64,000 nt of DNA from Tessaracoccus timonensis (lineage in GTDB: Bacteria; Actinomycetota; Actinomycetes; Propionibacteriales; Propionibacteriaceae), in NCBI RefSeq assembly GCF_900343145.1, contig NZ_LT996886.1, positions 186,001-250,000 on the forward strand, read 5' to 3'. Within the stretch, counting starts at the first letter, position 1. Every line of letters begins with the position of its first letter. The notes beneath the pieces were generated by a model that saw only the letters and a list, made by a program, of their open reading frames with translations, was not told where the DNA came from and ran no database searches. The translations under genes and the position numbers were made by a program. This document shows, one piece after another, positions 1 through 8,450 of this stretch.

Positions 1-963
1 GAGATCACCTTGCCCGGCGGGCGCACACCAGCGTTTGCGCTCACCCAGAGCCGGTTGAGCGACGGCGAGGCGATGGCGGCTATCACGAAGGATGCCGGCG
101 ACGACCCTGACGTCACCCACGGCGTGGTGGTACGTGCCACGGTGCGGCGCACGTCGGACGGTGCAGGCGTGAGCTTCGTGGGGGGCGCGGGCGTCGGCAC
201 CGTGACGCTGCCTGGATTGCCTCTCGAGGTGGGCGAGCCGGCCATCAACCCCATGCCCCGGAAATACATCACCGACAACCTCGCATCCGTGGCGCATCGC
301 CACGACGTGAGCGCCGACGTTGAGGTAATCATCAGCATCGACGACGGCGAACGCGTCGCCAAGCGCACCTGGAACGCCCGCATCGGGGTGCTGGGCGGGC
401 TCAGCGTGCTCGGCACGACGGGCGTGGTGGTGCCCTATTCCTGTTCGGCATGGATCGCCTCCATCCACCGCGGCATCGACGTCGCCTGCGCCAGGGGCGC
501 GCAACACGCCGCGGCCTGCACAGGCTCCACGTCGGAGCGAGTGGCCGAGGAGCTGTACCCCGGCATCGAGCTGCTCGACATGGGAGATTTCGCCGGCGCC
601 GTGCTGAAGTACTTGCGCAAGCATCCCCTGCCGCGCCTCACCATCGTCGGGGGCGTGGCGAAGCTATCGAAGCTGGCGGCGGGTTATCTGGATTTGCACT
701 CTCACCGCACGCAAATTCAGCCCGCCCACTTGGTGCAGCTGGTTGCTAGCGCTGACGCCAGTGAGGCGCTGCAGGCTCAGATCGCGGAGGTGTGCACCGT
801 CGCGCACGCCGTGCAGCTCGCCGACGAGGAGGGCATCAATCTGCCCCACCTCATCGCAGTATCTGCCCGCAATGAAGCCCTCGAGGTGCTCAAGGGCTCC
901 CCCGTCGAGGTAGAGATTGTGGTGGTGAACCGAGCGGGCGACATCCTCGCCCGCGTCGGTTGA
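1..963 (+). CDS. cbiD: Cobalt-precorrin-5B C1-methyltransferase CbiD (5' end outside window)
   Basis: Adds the C-1 methyl group during anaerobic corrin ring synthesis in the cytoplasm. The reading frame is open from base 1 (first residues EITLPGGRTPAF), so the annotated start lies left of the window and roughly 30-40 N-terminal residues are missing; the TTG at base 10 is internal. Family hallmarks visible are the opening strand, the segment YITDNLASVA and the C-terminal region TIVGGVAKLSKLAAG around residue 215. The next gene is convergent, with 8 bases between the two stop codons. The remaining corrin genes not seen in this window (for example cbiC and cbiT) could lie upstream. Confidence 0.93.
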   Translation, partial: EITLPGGRTPAFALTQSRLSDGEAMAAITKDAGDDPDVTHGVVVRATVRRTSDGAGVSFVGGAGVGTVTLPGLPLEVGEPAINPMPRKYITDNLASVAHRHDVSADVEVIISIDDGERVAKRTWNARIGVLGGLSVLGTTGVVVPYSCSAWIASIHRGIDVACARGAQHAAACTGSTSERVAEELYPGIELLDMGDFAGAVLKYLRKHPLPRLTIVGGVAKLSKLAAGYLDLHSHRTQIQPAHLVQLVASADASEALQAQIAEVCTVAHAVQLADEEGINLPHLIAVSARNEALEVLKGSPVEVEIVVVNRAGDILARVG

Positions 964-971
964 CCTCAGCG

Positions 972-2204
972 TCAGCCTTGCAGTGCTTTGAGCAGCGCGT
1001 CGCGCACGCTGACGGAGCGTCGGGGGTTACGGTCGCCTACGACTGCGACGGTGAGCCCGCCCGCAGACGCGGTCGCCGGGGTGGCGGCGGATCCTTCCAG
1101 AGACTTATCCGCGCGCACGCAGAACGTGTGCCGACGCTCGGCTTCTTCCGCCACCATCTGGTTGACCGCAGGGTCGTTGCTGGCCGCCAGCACGTACCAG
1201 GCGTCGGCCACATCGTCGGCACGAACGGCGCGCTGCTCCCAGACGATCGCGTTGCTCGCCGCGAGCCTGCCAACCTTGATGCCCACGTTGGGTGCCACCA
1301 CTCGCACCTTGGCGCCGACGGCGAGCAGCGCGGGAATGCGCCTTGCTGCCACGGCTCCGCCGCCAACGACGAGCACGTCGCGGCCCGCGAGGGAGAGGCT
1401 CGATAGGTAGCCGGGCGCCCCGTCATCCACGCCTTCGGCGTCCAGCTGCTCCGCGTAACGATCCACCACGAGCTGGGCGAGCTCGTCGCAGTCTCCAATA
1501 ACTTCGGCGACGCGCACCTCCACCTCGGGGTGCTGCTCGGCCCACGCCTGCACTTGGTCGAAGGTCCACGTGCGCAGCTTGCCGGGGAACAGGAAATGCT
1601 GCCCGACGACGATCTGCGTCGCCCCTGCGGCCAACGCCTTGTGCAGCGCCTCGGGAATGGACGGGCGCGACACCTGCACGAAGGCTGGCTCCACATCGGC
1701 GAGCTCGCCTTCCTCCATGACGGTGCGGGTTAGGCGGTAGTGCTCGGCGTTGGCTTCGGTCACCAGGTTGCCTCGCCCGACGAGCACCCCCACCGTGTCC
1801 TTGGCACGCCAGGTGCCCATCGCTTCGCGCATTCGCTGCAGCAACGCGTCGAGCAGCAGCGGGCTGGGCAGCAGCGGCTGCGCGTAGCGCACATCAGCGT
1901 CGCCGCGCCCCTCGTCGAAGGCCTCCGGGATGTCTTGCCGCACGTGCCCGCCGGTGGCGAGCATGAGGGGTACGACGACGGCGTCGGTGTCGCCGGTGAT
2001 CTCGCGCCCGTCGAGCGCTTCGCGCACCGCCTCAGCGATGGTGGGTTCCGCGAGTTCTACGAACCCGAGGGTCACGCGTCGCCCAGGCAGCATGGATCGC
2101 ACCCGATCCACCAGGGCGCGGCAGGCCTCAACGCCGTCGGCATCACGGCTGCCATGGGCGGCGATAATGAGCGGCACGTCGCCGGTCACGTCAGCGATCT
2201 TCAT
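972..2204 (-). CDS. Fused sirohydrochlorin cobaltochelatase (CbiX) and precorrin-2 dehydrogenase (CysG N-terminal type)
   Basis: A 410-aa two-function protein. Residues about 10-245 are a long-form CbiX chelatase with two related halves; metal-binding histidines are visible in IIAAHGSRD near residue 17 and in the ATGGHVRQD segment, and the second half carries VGQHFLFPG. Residues about 270-410 are an NAD-binding precorrin-2 dehydrogenase with the glycine motif GGGAVAARR. Together they convert precorrin-2 to sirohydrochlorin and insert cobalt at the entry of the anaerobic pathway. No ferrochelatase or methyltransferase domain of full CysG is present. Its ATG shares one base with the stop of the upstream cbiEGH (TGATG), with a GGAGG ribosome site inside the upstream gene, so translation is coupled. 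A comparable fusion is known in Propionibacterium. Confidence 0.9.
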   Translation of the reverse strand: MKIADVTGDVPLIIAAHGSRDADGVEACRALVDRVRSMLPGRRVTLGFVELAEPTIAEAVREALDGREITGDTDAVVVPLMLATGGHVRQDIPEAFDEGRGDADVRYAQPLLPSPLLLDALLQRMREAMGTWRAKDTVGVLVGRGNLVTEANAEHYRLTRTVMEEGELADVEPAFVQVSRPSIPEALHKALAAGATQIVVGQHFLFPGKLRTWTFDQVQAWAEQHPEVEVRVAEVIGDCDELAQLVVDRYAEQLDAEGVDDGAPGYLSSLSLAGRDVLVVGGGAVAARRIPALLAVGAKVRVVAPNVGIKVGRLAASNAIVWEQRAVRADDVADAWYVLAASNDPAVNQMVAEEAERRHTFCVRADKSLEGSAATPATASAGGLTVAVVGDRNPRRSVSVRDALLKALQG

Positions 2205-4636
2205 CAGCAGTTACCTCCTTGTATTTTGCCCATCCACTGATAGTCGCGCGGCGTCACGATGGCCTCTTCACCATCGCCTGTGGGAACCACCTTCGTGCTG
2301 GATGAGCCGACAATCACGATGGTGTGCATGTCCACCCACTCCGGGTCGAACGTCTCGAACGTGCCCCACCGGATGCGCTGCTTCTTGCGGTACGCCTCGT
2401 ACACCGCCATCACGGGCGTTGTCGCCGGGCGTTTCGCACCCAGAATCTCGAGCGCGCGAGGCAGGTGGCGGGTACGTTTGCGCGATCTCGGGTTGTACAG
2501 CGTCACCACGAAGTCGCCCTCCGCGGCGGCCTCCAGCCGTCGCTCGATGTCTTCCCACGAGGTGTGCAGATCGGACAGCGAGATGGTGACGTGGTCGTGC
2601 CCGAGGGGCGCGCCCAGCAACGCCGACGCGGCGAGCTCCGCTGTGACGCCGGGGATGACGCGCACGTCGATGCCCTCGGTGCCCGTCTCCAGGGTGGGCG
2701 ATGCCATGGCGTAGATGGACGGGTCACCCGACGACACGAACGCCACCGCGTGCCCGGCCCTGGCGCGTTCAATGGCCAGCGCGGTGCGCTGCGCCTCGGT
2801 GCCCATCTTCGTGGCAGCCACCTCGGCGTGCGGCGAGATGAGGTCCTTGATCTGACGCACATACGGGATGTACCCCACCACCACCGATGCGGTCTCGATG
2901 GCGTGTCGCGCCATGGGCGTGAGGAGATCACGCGAGCCAGGACCGAGGCCCACGACGCGCAGCTCGCCGCGCGCGGGCAGACGCCCGATCGCGCAGGTGG
3001 CTTCCGTGTTCTTCTGCTTCGGCACGACGATCGACGCGCCACGCGCCAGCACGGACGCCTCGCTGACGCTGGGGGTGCCCACCTCGTCGGCGACCACCGT
3101 CGACGGCGTTGGCACGTCGCGATCGCGAAGCTCCGCCGCCTCGTAGGTGACGAACGGCACGCCCAGTTTCTTCGCCAGCCGGACGAGGGCACCTTCGTGG
3201 GCTTTCACGTCGATGCTGGTGAGTGCGGTGACACTGTGCGGCGAGAGGCCAGCGTCGGCGAGGGTCTGCTCGAACAGGCCGTGTACCTCAGCGTCGGGAG
3301 CCGCCTTGTTGCAGCCCATACCCACCACCAGCGACTTGGGGTGCAGCACCACGCGCGGCACCGTCGGTGATTCCAAGGCCTGCTCGTCGCGATCCGTCAC
3401 GACGATTTCCCCCGCCGGCTGCGTGCCTTCCGGTAGCTCCTCCGACACGTTCGGGGGCAGCGGCGGCAGCGGCCAGAGCGCGTCACGCACCAACCGGATG
3501 GGTTGCCCGTCGAGCATGGCTCCGGTGACGGCAGCCACGTCGCCGCTGTGCGCCCAGCCGAGCGTGTCGAGCGCGGGGATGCCCAGTGAATCTGTGGCGG
3601 TGGTGACCACCGCCTGGCCGCCGAGTGCCGTCGCTACCTCTTCTGCCAGACGGTTCGCGCCGCCCACGTGCCCGCCTACCAGGGGCACCGCGAAATGGCC
3701 GCCCTGATCGACCACGACGACGCCCGGATCGGTCTTCTTCGACGCCAGCATGGGCGCGAGGATGCGGGTGGTAGCGCCGAGCGCCAGGTGGGAGATCACC
3801 ATGTCACAGGAGTTGAAGGCCTCGACGAGGCCCTGGGTGGCGGCGCCGTCGAAGCGCACGGTCTCTACACCCAGCGCCTGCTCGATACGTTCCGCGTTGT
3901 GGCGGGCGGCATCCGAGCCCGTCACCTGGCCGATACGCAGGCCCTCCCAGCCGTCGTCACCCACGCGCTCGTGAGCGACGCTCGGTGCCGCCGCGGGGCG
4001 GGGCTGGGTGCTCACCACGGCTTCGTCGTCCCAATCTGCATCGGGATGGTGCTCCAACACGAGCACAACGTTCGGGTGACGGACATCGTCGAGATTTCCC
4101 AGGGTGGGGCCGTCGAGCACGCGCACGCGCTCGTCGCTCTCCCCCAGCCGCTCAGCGAGCACATAGGTGCGGTCGAGATCGGCGAGGGGTTCGGTGAGCG
4201 CGGAGAGCGGCTCGCGCGGGTCGGTCATCACCGCCACCTTCGCGAAGCGGCGAGCTGCGCTGATGGCCGCGTCGACGGGCCGGCCGTGCGCAGACACGGT
4301 GATGGCGTCATCCCAGGGCAGTCCGACGCGCGCAAAGGCCTCCGCTACCGACGAGGCTGCCGTCACCACGCGGGGGCGAAGCCCGAAGGAGCGAAGCTTG
4401 CGCACCACGCCGAACCACAGCGGGTCGCCCGAAGCGATCACCACCACGTCGGTGTCCTCCGGCAGCTCGCGGATGCGTTCTACCGCCGGAGTGAGCGCGC
4501 CGAGCGCGATACGTTTGGGCTCTGGCACGTCGAGCTCATCGAGATGCCTGGTGCCGCCCACTACGACGTCGGCGTGAGCGGTGGCGCGACGAAGCTCGTC
4601 GCTGGGTGTGCCGAGGTGTCCATACACAGTAATCAT
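2204..4636 (-). CDS. cbiEGH: Triple fusion CbiE-CbiG-CbiH of the anaerobic cobalamin pathway
   Basis: One 810-aa protein carries three enzymes. Residues about 1-215 are CbiE (cobalt-precorrin-7 C5-methyltransferase, VIASGDPLWFG). Residues about 230-545 are CbiG (cobalt-precorrin-5A hydrolase), with N-terminal HLALGATTRILAP, LVGGHVGGANRLA and C-terminal GMGCNKAAPDAEV. Residues about 550-800 are CbiH (precorrin-3B C17-methyltransferase) with VGLGPGSRDLLTP, SSGDPSIYAMA and the TLYNPRSRKR motif. Both methyltransferase units have tetrapyrrole-methylase SAM sites. Linking contraction (CbiH), lactone opening (CbiG) and later methylation (CbiE) may help channel unstable intermediates; that is an inference. 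Its ATG overlaps the cbiF stop by 4 bases. A CbiEGH fusion is known in Propionibacterium, so this supports family placement. Confidence 0.93.
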   Translation of the reverse strand: MITVYGHLGTPSDELRRATAHADVVVGGTRHLDELDVPEPKRIALGALTPAVERIRELPEDTDVVVIASGDPLWFGVVRKLRSFGLRPRVVTAASSVAEAFARVGLPWDDAITVSAHGRPVDAAISAARRFAKVAVMTDPREPLSALTEPLADLDRTYVLAERLGESDERVRVLDGPTLGNLDDVRHPNVVLVLEHHPDADWDDEAVVSTQPRPAAAPSVAHERVGDDGWEGLRIGQVTGSDAARHNAERIEQALGVETVRFDGAATQGLVEAFNSCDMVISHLALGATTRILAPMLASKKTDPGVVVVDQGGHFAVPLVGGHVGGANRLAEEVATALGGQAVVTTATDSLGIPALDTLGWAHSGDVAAVTGAMLDGQPIRLVRDALWPLPPLPPNVSEELPEGTQPAGEIVVTDRDEQALESPTVPRVVLHPKSLVVGMGCNKAAPDAEVHGLFEQTLADAGLSPHSVTALTSIDVKAHEGALVRLAKKLGVPFVTYEAAELRDRDVPTPSTVVADEVGTPSVSEASVLARGASIVVPKQKNTEATCAIGRLPARGELRVVGLGPGSRDLLTPMARHAIETASVVVGYIPYVRQIKDLISPHAEVAATKMGTEAQRTALAIERARAGHAVAFVSSGDPSIYAMASPTLETGTEGIDVRVIPGVTAELAASALLGAPLGHDHVTISLSDLHTSWEDIERRLEAAAEGDFVVTLYNPRSRKRTRHLPRALEILGAKRPATTPVMAVYEAYRKKQRIRWGTFETFDPEWVDMHTIVIVGSSSTKVVPTGDGEEAIVTPRDYQWMGKIQGGNC

Positions 4637-5493
4637 CGACGGTCTTCCTCCAGGTTGTAGGTGGTTGCGCCCTCGGCGCGAAGGGCATGTTTCGCCTCGC
4701 TATCGGCGGCGCGATACTCGTGCCGAAAGCCTGGGTGATACAGGTGGGAACGTTTCGCGGCGCGCGTGGTCGACAGCGCCGGCCCCACGAGCACGACGGT
4801 GTGTTTCCAGAGCTTGTTGGCTTTCATCGTCGCCGACAAATCCTTGAGTTCACAGCGCCACATCTGCTCGTCGGGCCACGTGACCCGGTAGCCAATGACG
4901 CAGGGGGTGTCCGGCGCGTAGCCGCCGGCGAGCAGCTCTTCTTGCAGCTGTTTGTTGCGCGCCGCGGAGAGGTAGAGCGCCATCGTCGTGCCGTGAGCCG
5001 CGAAAGAGCGCACAGTTTCGCCGTCTGGCATGGGGGTTCTGCCGCCCTCCAACCGGGTGAGGATGAGCGACTGGGCCACCTCGGGGAGGGTGATTTCCGC
5101 GTCCATCCGCGCGGCCGCGGCACTGAACGCCGAGATGCCGGGCACGGTTTCGGTGGCGATGCCGATCTGGGCGCAGAGGTCGCGCTGTTCTTGGGTGGCT
5201 CCGTAGATGTCCGGGTCGCCGGTGTGGACGCGCGCGACGAGCAGCCCCTCGTCGCGGGCTCGGGTGTAGAGCGGCACAAGGTCTTCCAACGGAATCGACG
5301 CGGAGTCGATCACTTCCGCGCCTTCCTTGTGGCCGGCGACGATGCCCGGGTGCACGAGAGAGGAGGCCCAGATGATGATGTCCGCTTCCGCGATGATGCG
5401 GGCGCCGCGCAGGGTGATGAGGTCGTCGGCGCCCGGCCCCGCGCCCACGAACACCACGAGCCCCTCGGATGGGTCAAGGCGTAGTCCGCTCAC
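4633..5493 (-). CDS. cbiF: Cobalt-precorrin-4 C11-methyltransferase CbiF
   Basis: A 286-aa tetrapyrrole methylase that methylates C-11 of cobalt-precorrin-4. The SAM-binding start VFVGAGPGADDLITLRGA, the ARVHTGDPDIYGA loop and EVIDSASIPLED are typical of CbiF/CobM. The C-terminal tail of about 40 residues after VVLVGPAL (HLYHPGFRHEYRAADSEAK) is a common extension of actinobacterial members. The start overlaps the cbiL stop by 4 bases (ATGA) and the stop overlaps cbiEGH by 4 bases, so the run from cbiL to cbiX-cysG reads as one translationally coupled operon. Confidence 0.93.
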   Translation of the reverse strand: MSGLRLDPSEGLVVFVGAGPGADDLITLRGARIIAEADIIIWASSLVHPGIVAGHKEGAEVIDSASIPLEDLVPLYTRARDEGLLVARVHTGDPDIYGATQEQRDLCAQIGIATETVPGISAFSAAAARMDAEITLPEVAQSLILTRLEGGRTPMPDGETVRSFAAHGTTMALYLSAARNKQLQEELLAGGYAPDTPCVIGYRVTWPDEQMWRCELKDLSATMKANKLWKHTVVLVGPALSTTRAAKRSHLYHPGFRHEYRAADSEAKHALRAEGATTYNLEEDRR

Positions 5494-6245
5494 AGTCGTC
5501 CTCCTGTCTTCGTGCGCGATGCCGGCGCGAGCACCGTCGAGAAATAGGGGGCCTTGCTCTCGTCGAGCTCGGCCAGGCGGGTGATGCGCTCATCGGGGAG
5601 GCCGACATCGGTGCCGATGAGGGTGCCATCCAGTCGGCCCTGCTCAGCGAGCGCATCCTTCAGCGCGGCGAGTTGGCGTCCGCCCTTGTAGATGGTGACG
5701 GTGTCTGCCACCTCGCACACTTGGCGCAGCGCCTCCTCGCCCACGGTGGCGGGCACCAGCGCGAGGATTTCTTGCCCCTCCGCCAGCGGAGTGCGGCTGC
5801 GGGCGGCGATGGCCTGCATGGCCGTGATGCCCGGCACCACTTCCACGCTCACCTCGCGCTGGCGGCGTACCACGTCGCACAGGTACGAGAACGTCGAAAA
5901 CACCGACGGGTCCCCCACCGTGGCGAGCGCGACGAGCTGGGCGCCGCCGGCGAACGCCTCGAGCGCAACGGCTGCGGAGGTTTCCCACGCGTTGGATCTG
6001 CGCTCGTCCACGCCACGGCGCTGCGCCATCGAAAACGGCACGCGATGGATCTGTTCGGCCTTGTGGGGAAGGTGTTCGACGACGATGCTCTCGGCCCTGC
6101 CCACGCTGCCCTCGCGCGCCTCCGTGGCGGGAACGAGAATGGCGTCGGCGGCGTCGAGCACCTGCAACGCGCGCAGCGTGATGAGCGCCGGATCTCCCGG
6201 CCCCACTCCTACTCCAGCGAGCGTAGGCGTATCTACAGATTCCAC
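5490..6245 (-). CDS. cbiL: Cobalt-precorrin-2 C20-methyltransferase CbiL
   Basis: A 251-aa tetrapyrrole methylase acting at C-20, the first committed methylation after cobalt insertion. Motifs: AGVGVGPGDPALITLRAL, ALATVGDPSVFSTFSYL, EVVPGITAMQAIAARS and TVTIYKGGR. The chosen start is a GTG at 6245 with a GAGGAGG ribosome site about 5 bases before it. An in-frame ATG at 6305 is rejected because it would begin inside the B12-box of the riboswitch and give 20 residues that do not resemble the family. It is the first gene of the riboswitch-controlled operon. Its stop overlaps cbiF. Confidence 0.92.
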   Translation of the reverse strand: MESVDTPTLAGVGVGPGDPALITLRALQVLDAADAILVPATEAREGSVGRAESIVVEHLPHKAEQIHRVPFSMAQRRGVDERRSNAWETSAAVALEAFAGGAQLVALATVGDPSVFSTFSYLCDVVRRQREVSVEVVPGITAMQAIAARSRTPLAEGQEILALVPATVGEEALRQVCEVADTVTIYKGGRQLAALKDALAEQGRLDGTLIGTDVGLPDERITRLAELDESKAPYFSTVLAPASRTKTGGRL

Positions 6246-6277
6246 ACGGCCTCCTCGGGTGCTTCGCCCGTTCGACC

Positions 6278-6372
6278 CAGCCGATCCGAAGTTCCTGGCT
6301 TCCACAAGACGTGGTTACAGTGGCGGCACCGCTCCCGGATTTGCACCGGATTCCTTCGGCGTCGATCGGCTG
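6278..6372 (-). promoter_or_regulatory. Cobalamin riboswitch aptamer upstream of cbiL
   Basis: Read on the minus strand, the RNA contains GGTGCAAATCCGGGAGCGG, then GCCGCCACTGTAA and the B12-box AAGCCAGGAACTT, in the canonical order for a cobalamin riboswitch. A closing P1 stem is visible: CAGCCGATC (6364-6372) pairs with GATCGGCTG (6278-6286), extended inward by CCGAAG/CTTCGG. The compact spacing between core and B12-box suggests a class-II-like aptamer. Downstream, a small CGGG...CCCG hairpin sits immediately before the GAGGAGG ribosome site of cbiL (about 6250-6270), which fits translational shut-off when cobalamin is bound. It starts just after the cobQ stop, so it controls cbiL-cbiF-cbiEGH-cbiX/cysG and not cobQ. 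Confidence 0.92.
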
Positions 6373-6376
6373 ACGA

Positions 6377-7828
6377 TCAGTTGTCGTAGATGAGTCTACC
6401 CACACGCAGCAGGGCATCGATGTCGAGGTGTTCCTCGCAGGCGTCGGCGAGCGTGTCGATCATCTGCTCGCGCCGCCCGGCCATGCCGGGCGCGGTGGGG
6501 TCGGGCGCCCAGGGCGACCCCGTGCGCGCGGCCACCTCGCCAAGGAATGCGCGGCGGAACTCGTCGGATTCGAGCGAGCCGTGCATCATCGTGCCCCAGC
6601 AGGAGCCCTCGTGCACGCCGTCAAGGAAGGATTCCGCGCCCGGACGCGGCGCGCAGATGCCGTGGTGAATCTCGTAGCCATCAACGTGGTGTCCCCGCCA
6701 CGCCGACGAAGTGCGGGCGAGCACTTTCTCGTCGTGGAACTGTGTGTCCACCGGCAGCAGGCCGAGGCCGTCGCCTGTCTCCCCTGCTTCCACGCCGTCG
6801 CGGATGGCGTGGCCGAGCATCTGGAACCCGCCGCAGATGCCCAGCACCGGCAGGCCCTGCTCGGCGCGCTGCTCGATAGCGTCGGCGATACCTTCCGCGC
6901 GAAGCCAAGCTAGGTCGGAGAGCGTGGAGCGGGAGCCGGGCAGCACCGCCAGATCTGCGCTCAGCACCGCGCGGGGGTCGGTGGTGACGAGCACTTCCAC
7001 CCCGGGTTCTTGCGCAAGCGCATCAACGTCGGTGGCGTTCGAGATACGCGGCAGGCGCACGACGGCGACGCGCAGGCTGCCGTCGCGCGATGCTTCGGCG
7101 CGCCATCGGCCGACGGCGAGGGTGTCCTCCCCATCGAGCCATACCCCCGGCAGCCACGGCAGCGTGCCCAGGTGTGGCAGCCCGGTGCGCCGGGTGAGCT
7201 CGGCAAGGCCGGGCGCGAGGATGGTGTCGTCGCCGCGAAACTTGTTGATGACGTATCCGGCGAGCAGGCTGCGGTCGTCGTCGTCGAGGAGCCCCCAGGT
7301 GCCGAAGATCGACGCGAGCACGCCGCCGCGATCGATGTCCCCCACCAACACCACGGGCAAGCCAAAGCGCCTAGCCAACCCCATGTTCACGTAGTCTCCG
7401 TCACGAAGGTTGATCTCGGCGGGGCTTCCCGCGCCCTCGCACACCACGAACTCGTGGTGCGCGGCGAGCTCGTCGTAAGCCTCCCACGCGGCGCCCGCGA
7501 GCGCTCGCCTGCCGGTGGCGTACTGCCCGGACTCCAGCACCCCGCCGGGTTGGCCGCGCACCACGATAAAACTGCGACGGTCGGTGCCCGGCTTCAGCAG
7601 CACGGGGTTCATCGCCGACGACGGCTCCACCTCTGCGGCCAGCGCCTGCAGGTACTGCGCCCGCCCGATCTCCGCTCCGTCGGCGCAGACCATCGAGTTG
7701 TTACTCATGTTCTGGGCTTTGTACGGCGCGACGTCGATACCGCGACGCCTCAGCGCACGGCATAGTCCCGTCACGACGAGCGACTTACCAGCATCCGAGG
7801 AGGTGCCTGCCACCAAAATCCCAGCCAT
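6377..7828 (-). CDS. cobQ: Cobyric acid synthase CobQ/CbiP
   Basis: Glutamine-dependent amidation of four side chains of adenosylcobyrinic a,c-diamide. The N-terminal P-loop-like domain (GILVAGTSSDAGKSLVVTGL, KAQNMSNNSMV) is followed by NLRDGDYVNMG and VGDIDRGGVLASIFGT. The C-terminal class I amidotransferase domain has the nucleophile elbow VLGICGGFQMLG and a late histidine segment YEIHHG. Start chosen at the ATG of MAGILVAGT; the ATG 33 bases further upstream adds an unrelated stretch, but no strong ribosome site distinguishes them. The gene is divergent from cobO (43 bases apart) and lies upstream of the riboswitch, so its expression is probably driven from the shared intergenic region. 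Confidence 0.93.
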   Translation of the reverse strand: MAGILVAGTSSDAGKSLVVTGLCRALRRRGIDVAPYKAQNMSNNSMVCADGAEIGRAQYLQALAAEVEPSSAMNPVLLKPGTDRRSFIVVRGQPGGVLESGQYATGRRALAGAAWEAYDELAAHHEFVVCEGAGSPAEINLRDGDYVNMGLARRFGLPVVLVGDIDRGGVLASIFGTWGLLDDDDRSLLAGYVINKFRGDDTILAPGLAELTRRTGLPHLGTLPWLPGVWLDGEDTLAVGRWRAEASRDGSLRVAVVRLPRISNATDVDALAQEPGVEVLVTTDPRAVLSADLAVLPGSRSTLSDLAWLRAEGIADAIEQRAEQGLPVLGICGGFQMLGHAIRDGVEAGETGDGLGLLPVDTQFHDEKVLARTSSAWRGHHVDGYEIHHGICAPRPGAESFLDGVHEGSCWGTMMHGSLESDEFRRAFLGEVAARTGSPWAPDPTAPGMAGRREQMIDTLADACEEHLDIDALLRVGRLIYDN

Positions 7829-7871
7829 GCCCGTGAGCCTAGCGAAGGTGAGGTTATGCAAGGATTGCTAG

Positions 7872-8450
7872 GTGCCAACGAGTAAAGAGCCCACCACTGC
7901 CGAGCTGCGACGCCGCCCCGTCGTGCTCGTGCACACTGGCGAGGGCAAGGGCAAGACGACGGCGGCCATGGGCGTGGCGCTGCGCACCTGGGCGCAGGGC
8001 GAGTCCGTGGGTGTGTTCCAGTTCGTGAAGTCGGGCAAGTGGCGCACCGGCGAGCACCTCGCGCTCACGACGTTGGCTGAGGCAGGCGGCGGAGCCATCG
8101 AGTGGGAAACTCTGGGCCAGGGCTGGTCTTGGATTCGCACCCCGTTCTCCGAGGAGCAGCGCGCGGAGGCCGCAGCCGAGGGCTGGCGGCACATCGCGGA
8201 GGGCATCCGCAACGAGCGTCACCGGCTGTGGGTGCTCGACGAGTTCACTTACCCGATGACCTGGGGCTGGGTGGATCCGGGGGAAGTCGCCGACGTGCTG
8301 CGCACCCGCCCTGGCCGCCAACACGTCATCATCACCGGGCGCAACTGCCCGGACGAAATCGTCGAGGTGGCCGACCTCGTCACGGAAATGGTGAAGGTCA
8401 AACACCCCTTTGATAAGGGGCAACGCGGACAGGCAGGCATCGAATGGTGA
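7872..8450 (+). CDS. cobO: ATP:corrinoid adenosyltransferase CobO
   Basis: A 192-aa CobA/CobO-type adenosyltransferase that attaches the 5'-deoxyadenosyl group to cob(I)yrinic acid diamide. The modified P-loop VHTGEGKGKTTAAMG near residue 22, VFQFVKSGKW, the LWVLDEFTYPMTWG segment and VIITGRNCP are diagnostic. It starts at GTG 7872, with an AAGGAT ribosome site about 8 bases upstream. It overlaps the start of cobB by 7 bases, so the two are coupled. Confidence 0.94.
   Translation: MPTSKEPTTAELRRRPVVLVHTGEGKGKTTAAMGVALRTWAQGESVGVFQFVKSGKWRTGEHLALTTLAEAGGGAIEWETLGQGWSWIRTPFSEEQRAEAAAEGWRHIAEGIRNERHRLWVLDEFTYPMTWGWVDPGEVADVLRTRPGRQHVIITGRNCPDEIVEVADLVTEMVKVKHPFDKGQRGQAGIEW

Noticed and set aside
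6246-6305. Upstream ATG extension of cbiL (20 extra residues)
   Set aside because: It would start inside the riboswitch B12-box and the residues do not fit the family; GTG 6245 has a strong ribosome site.
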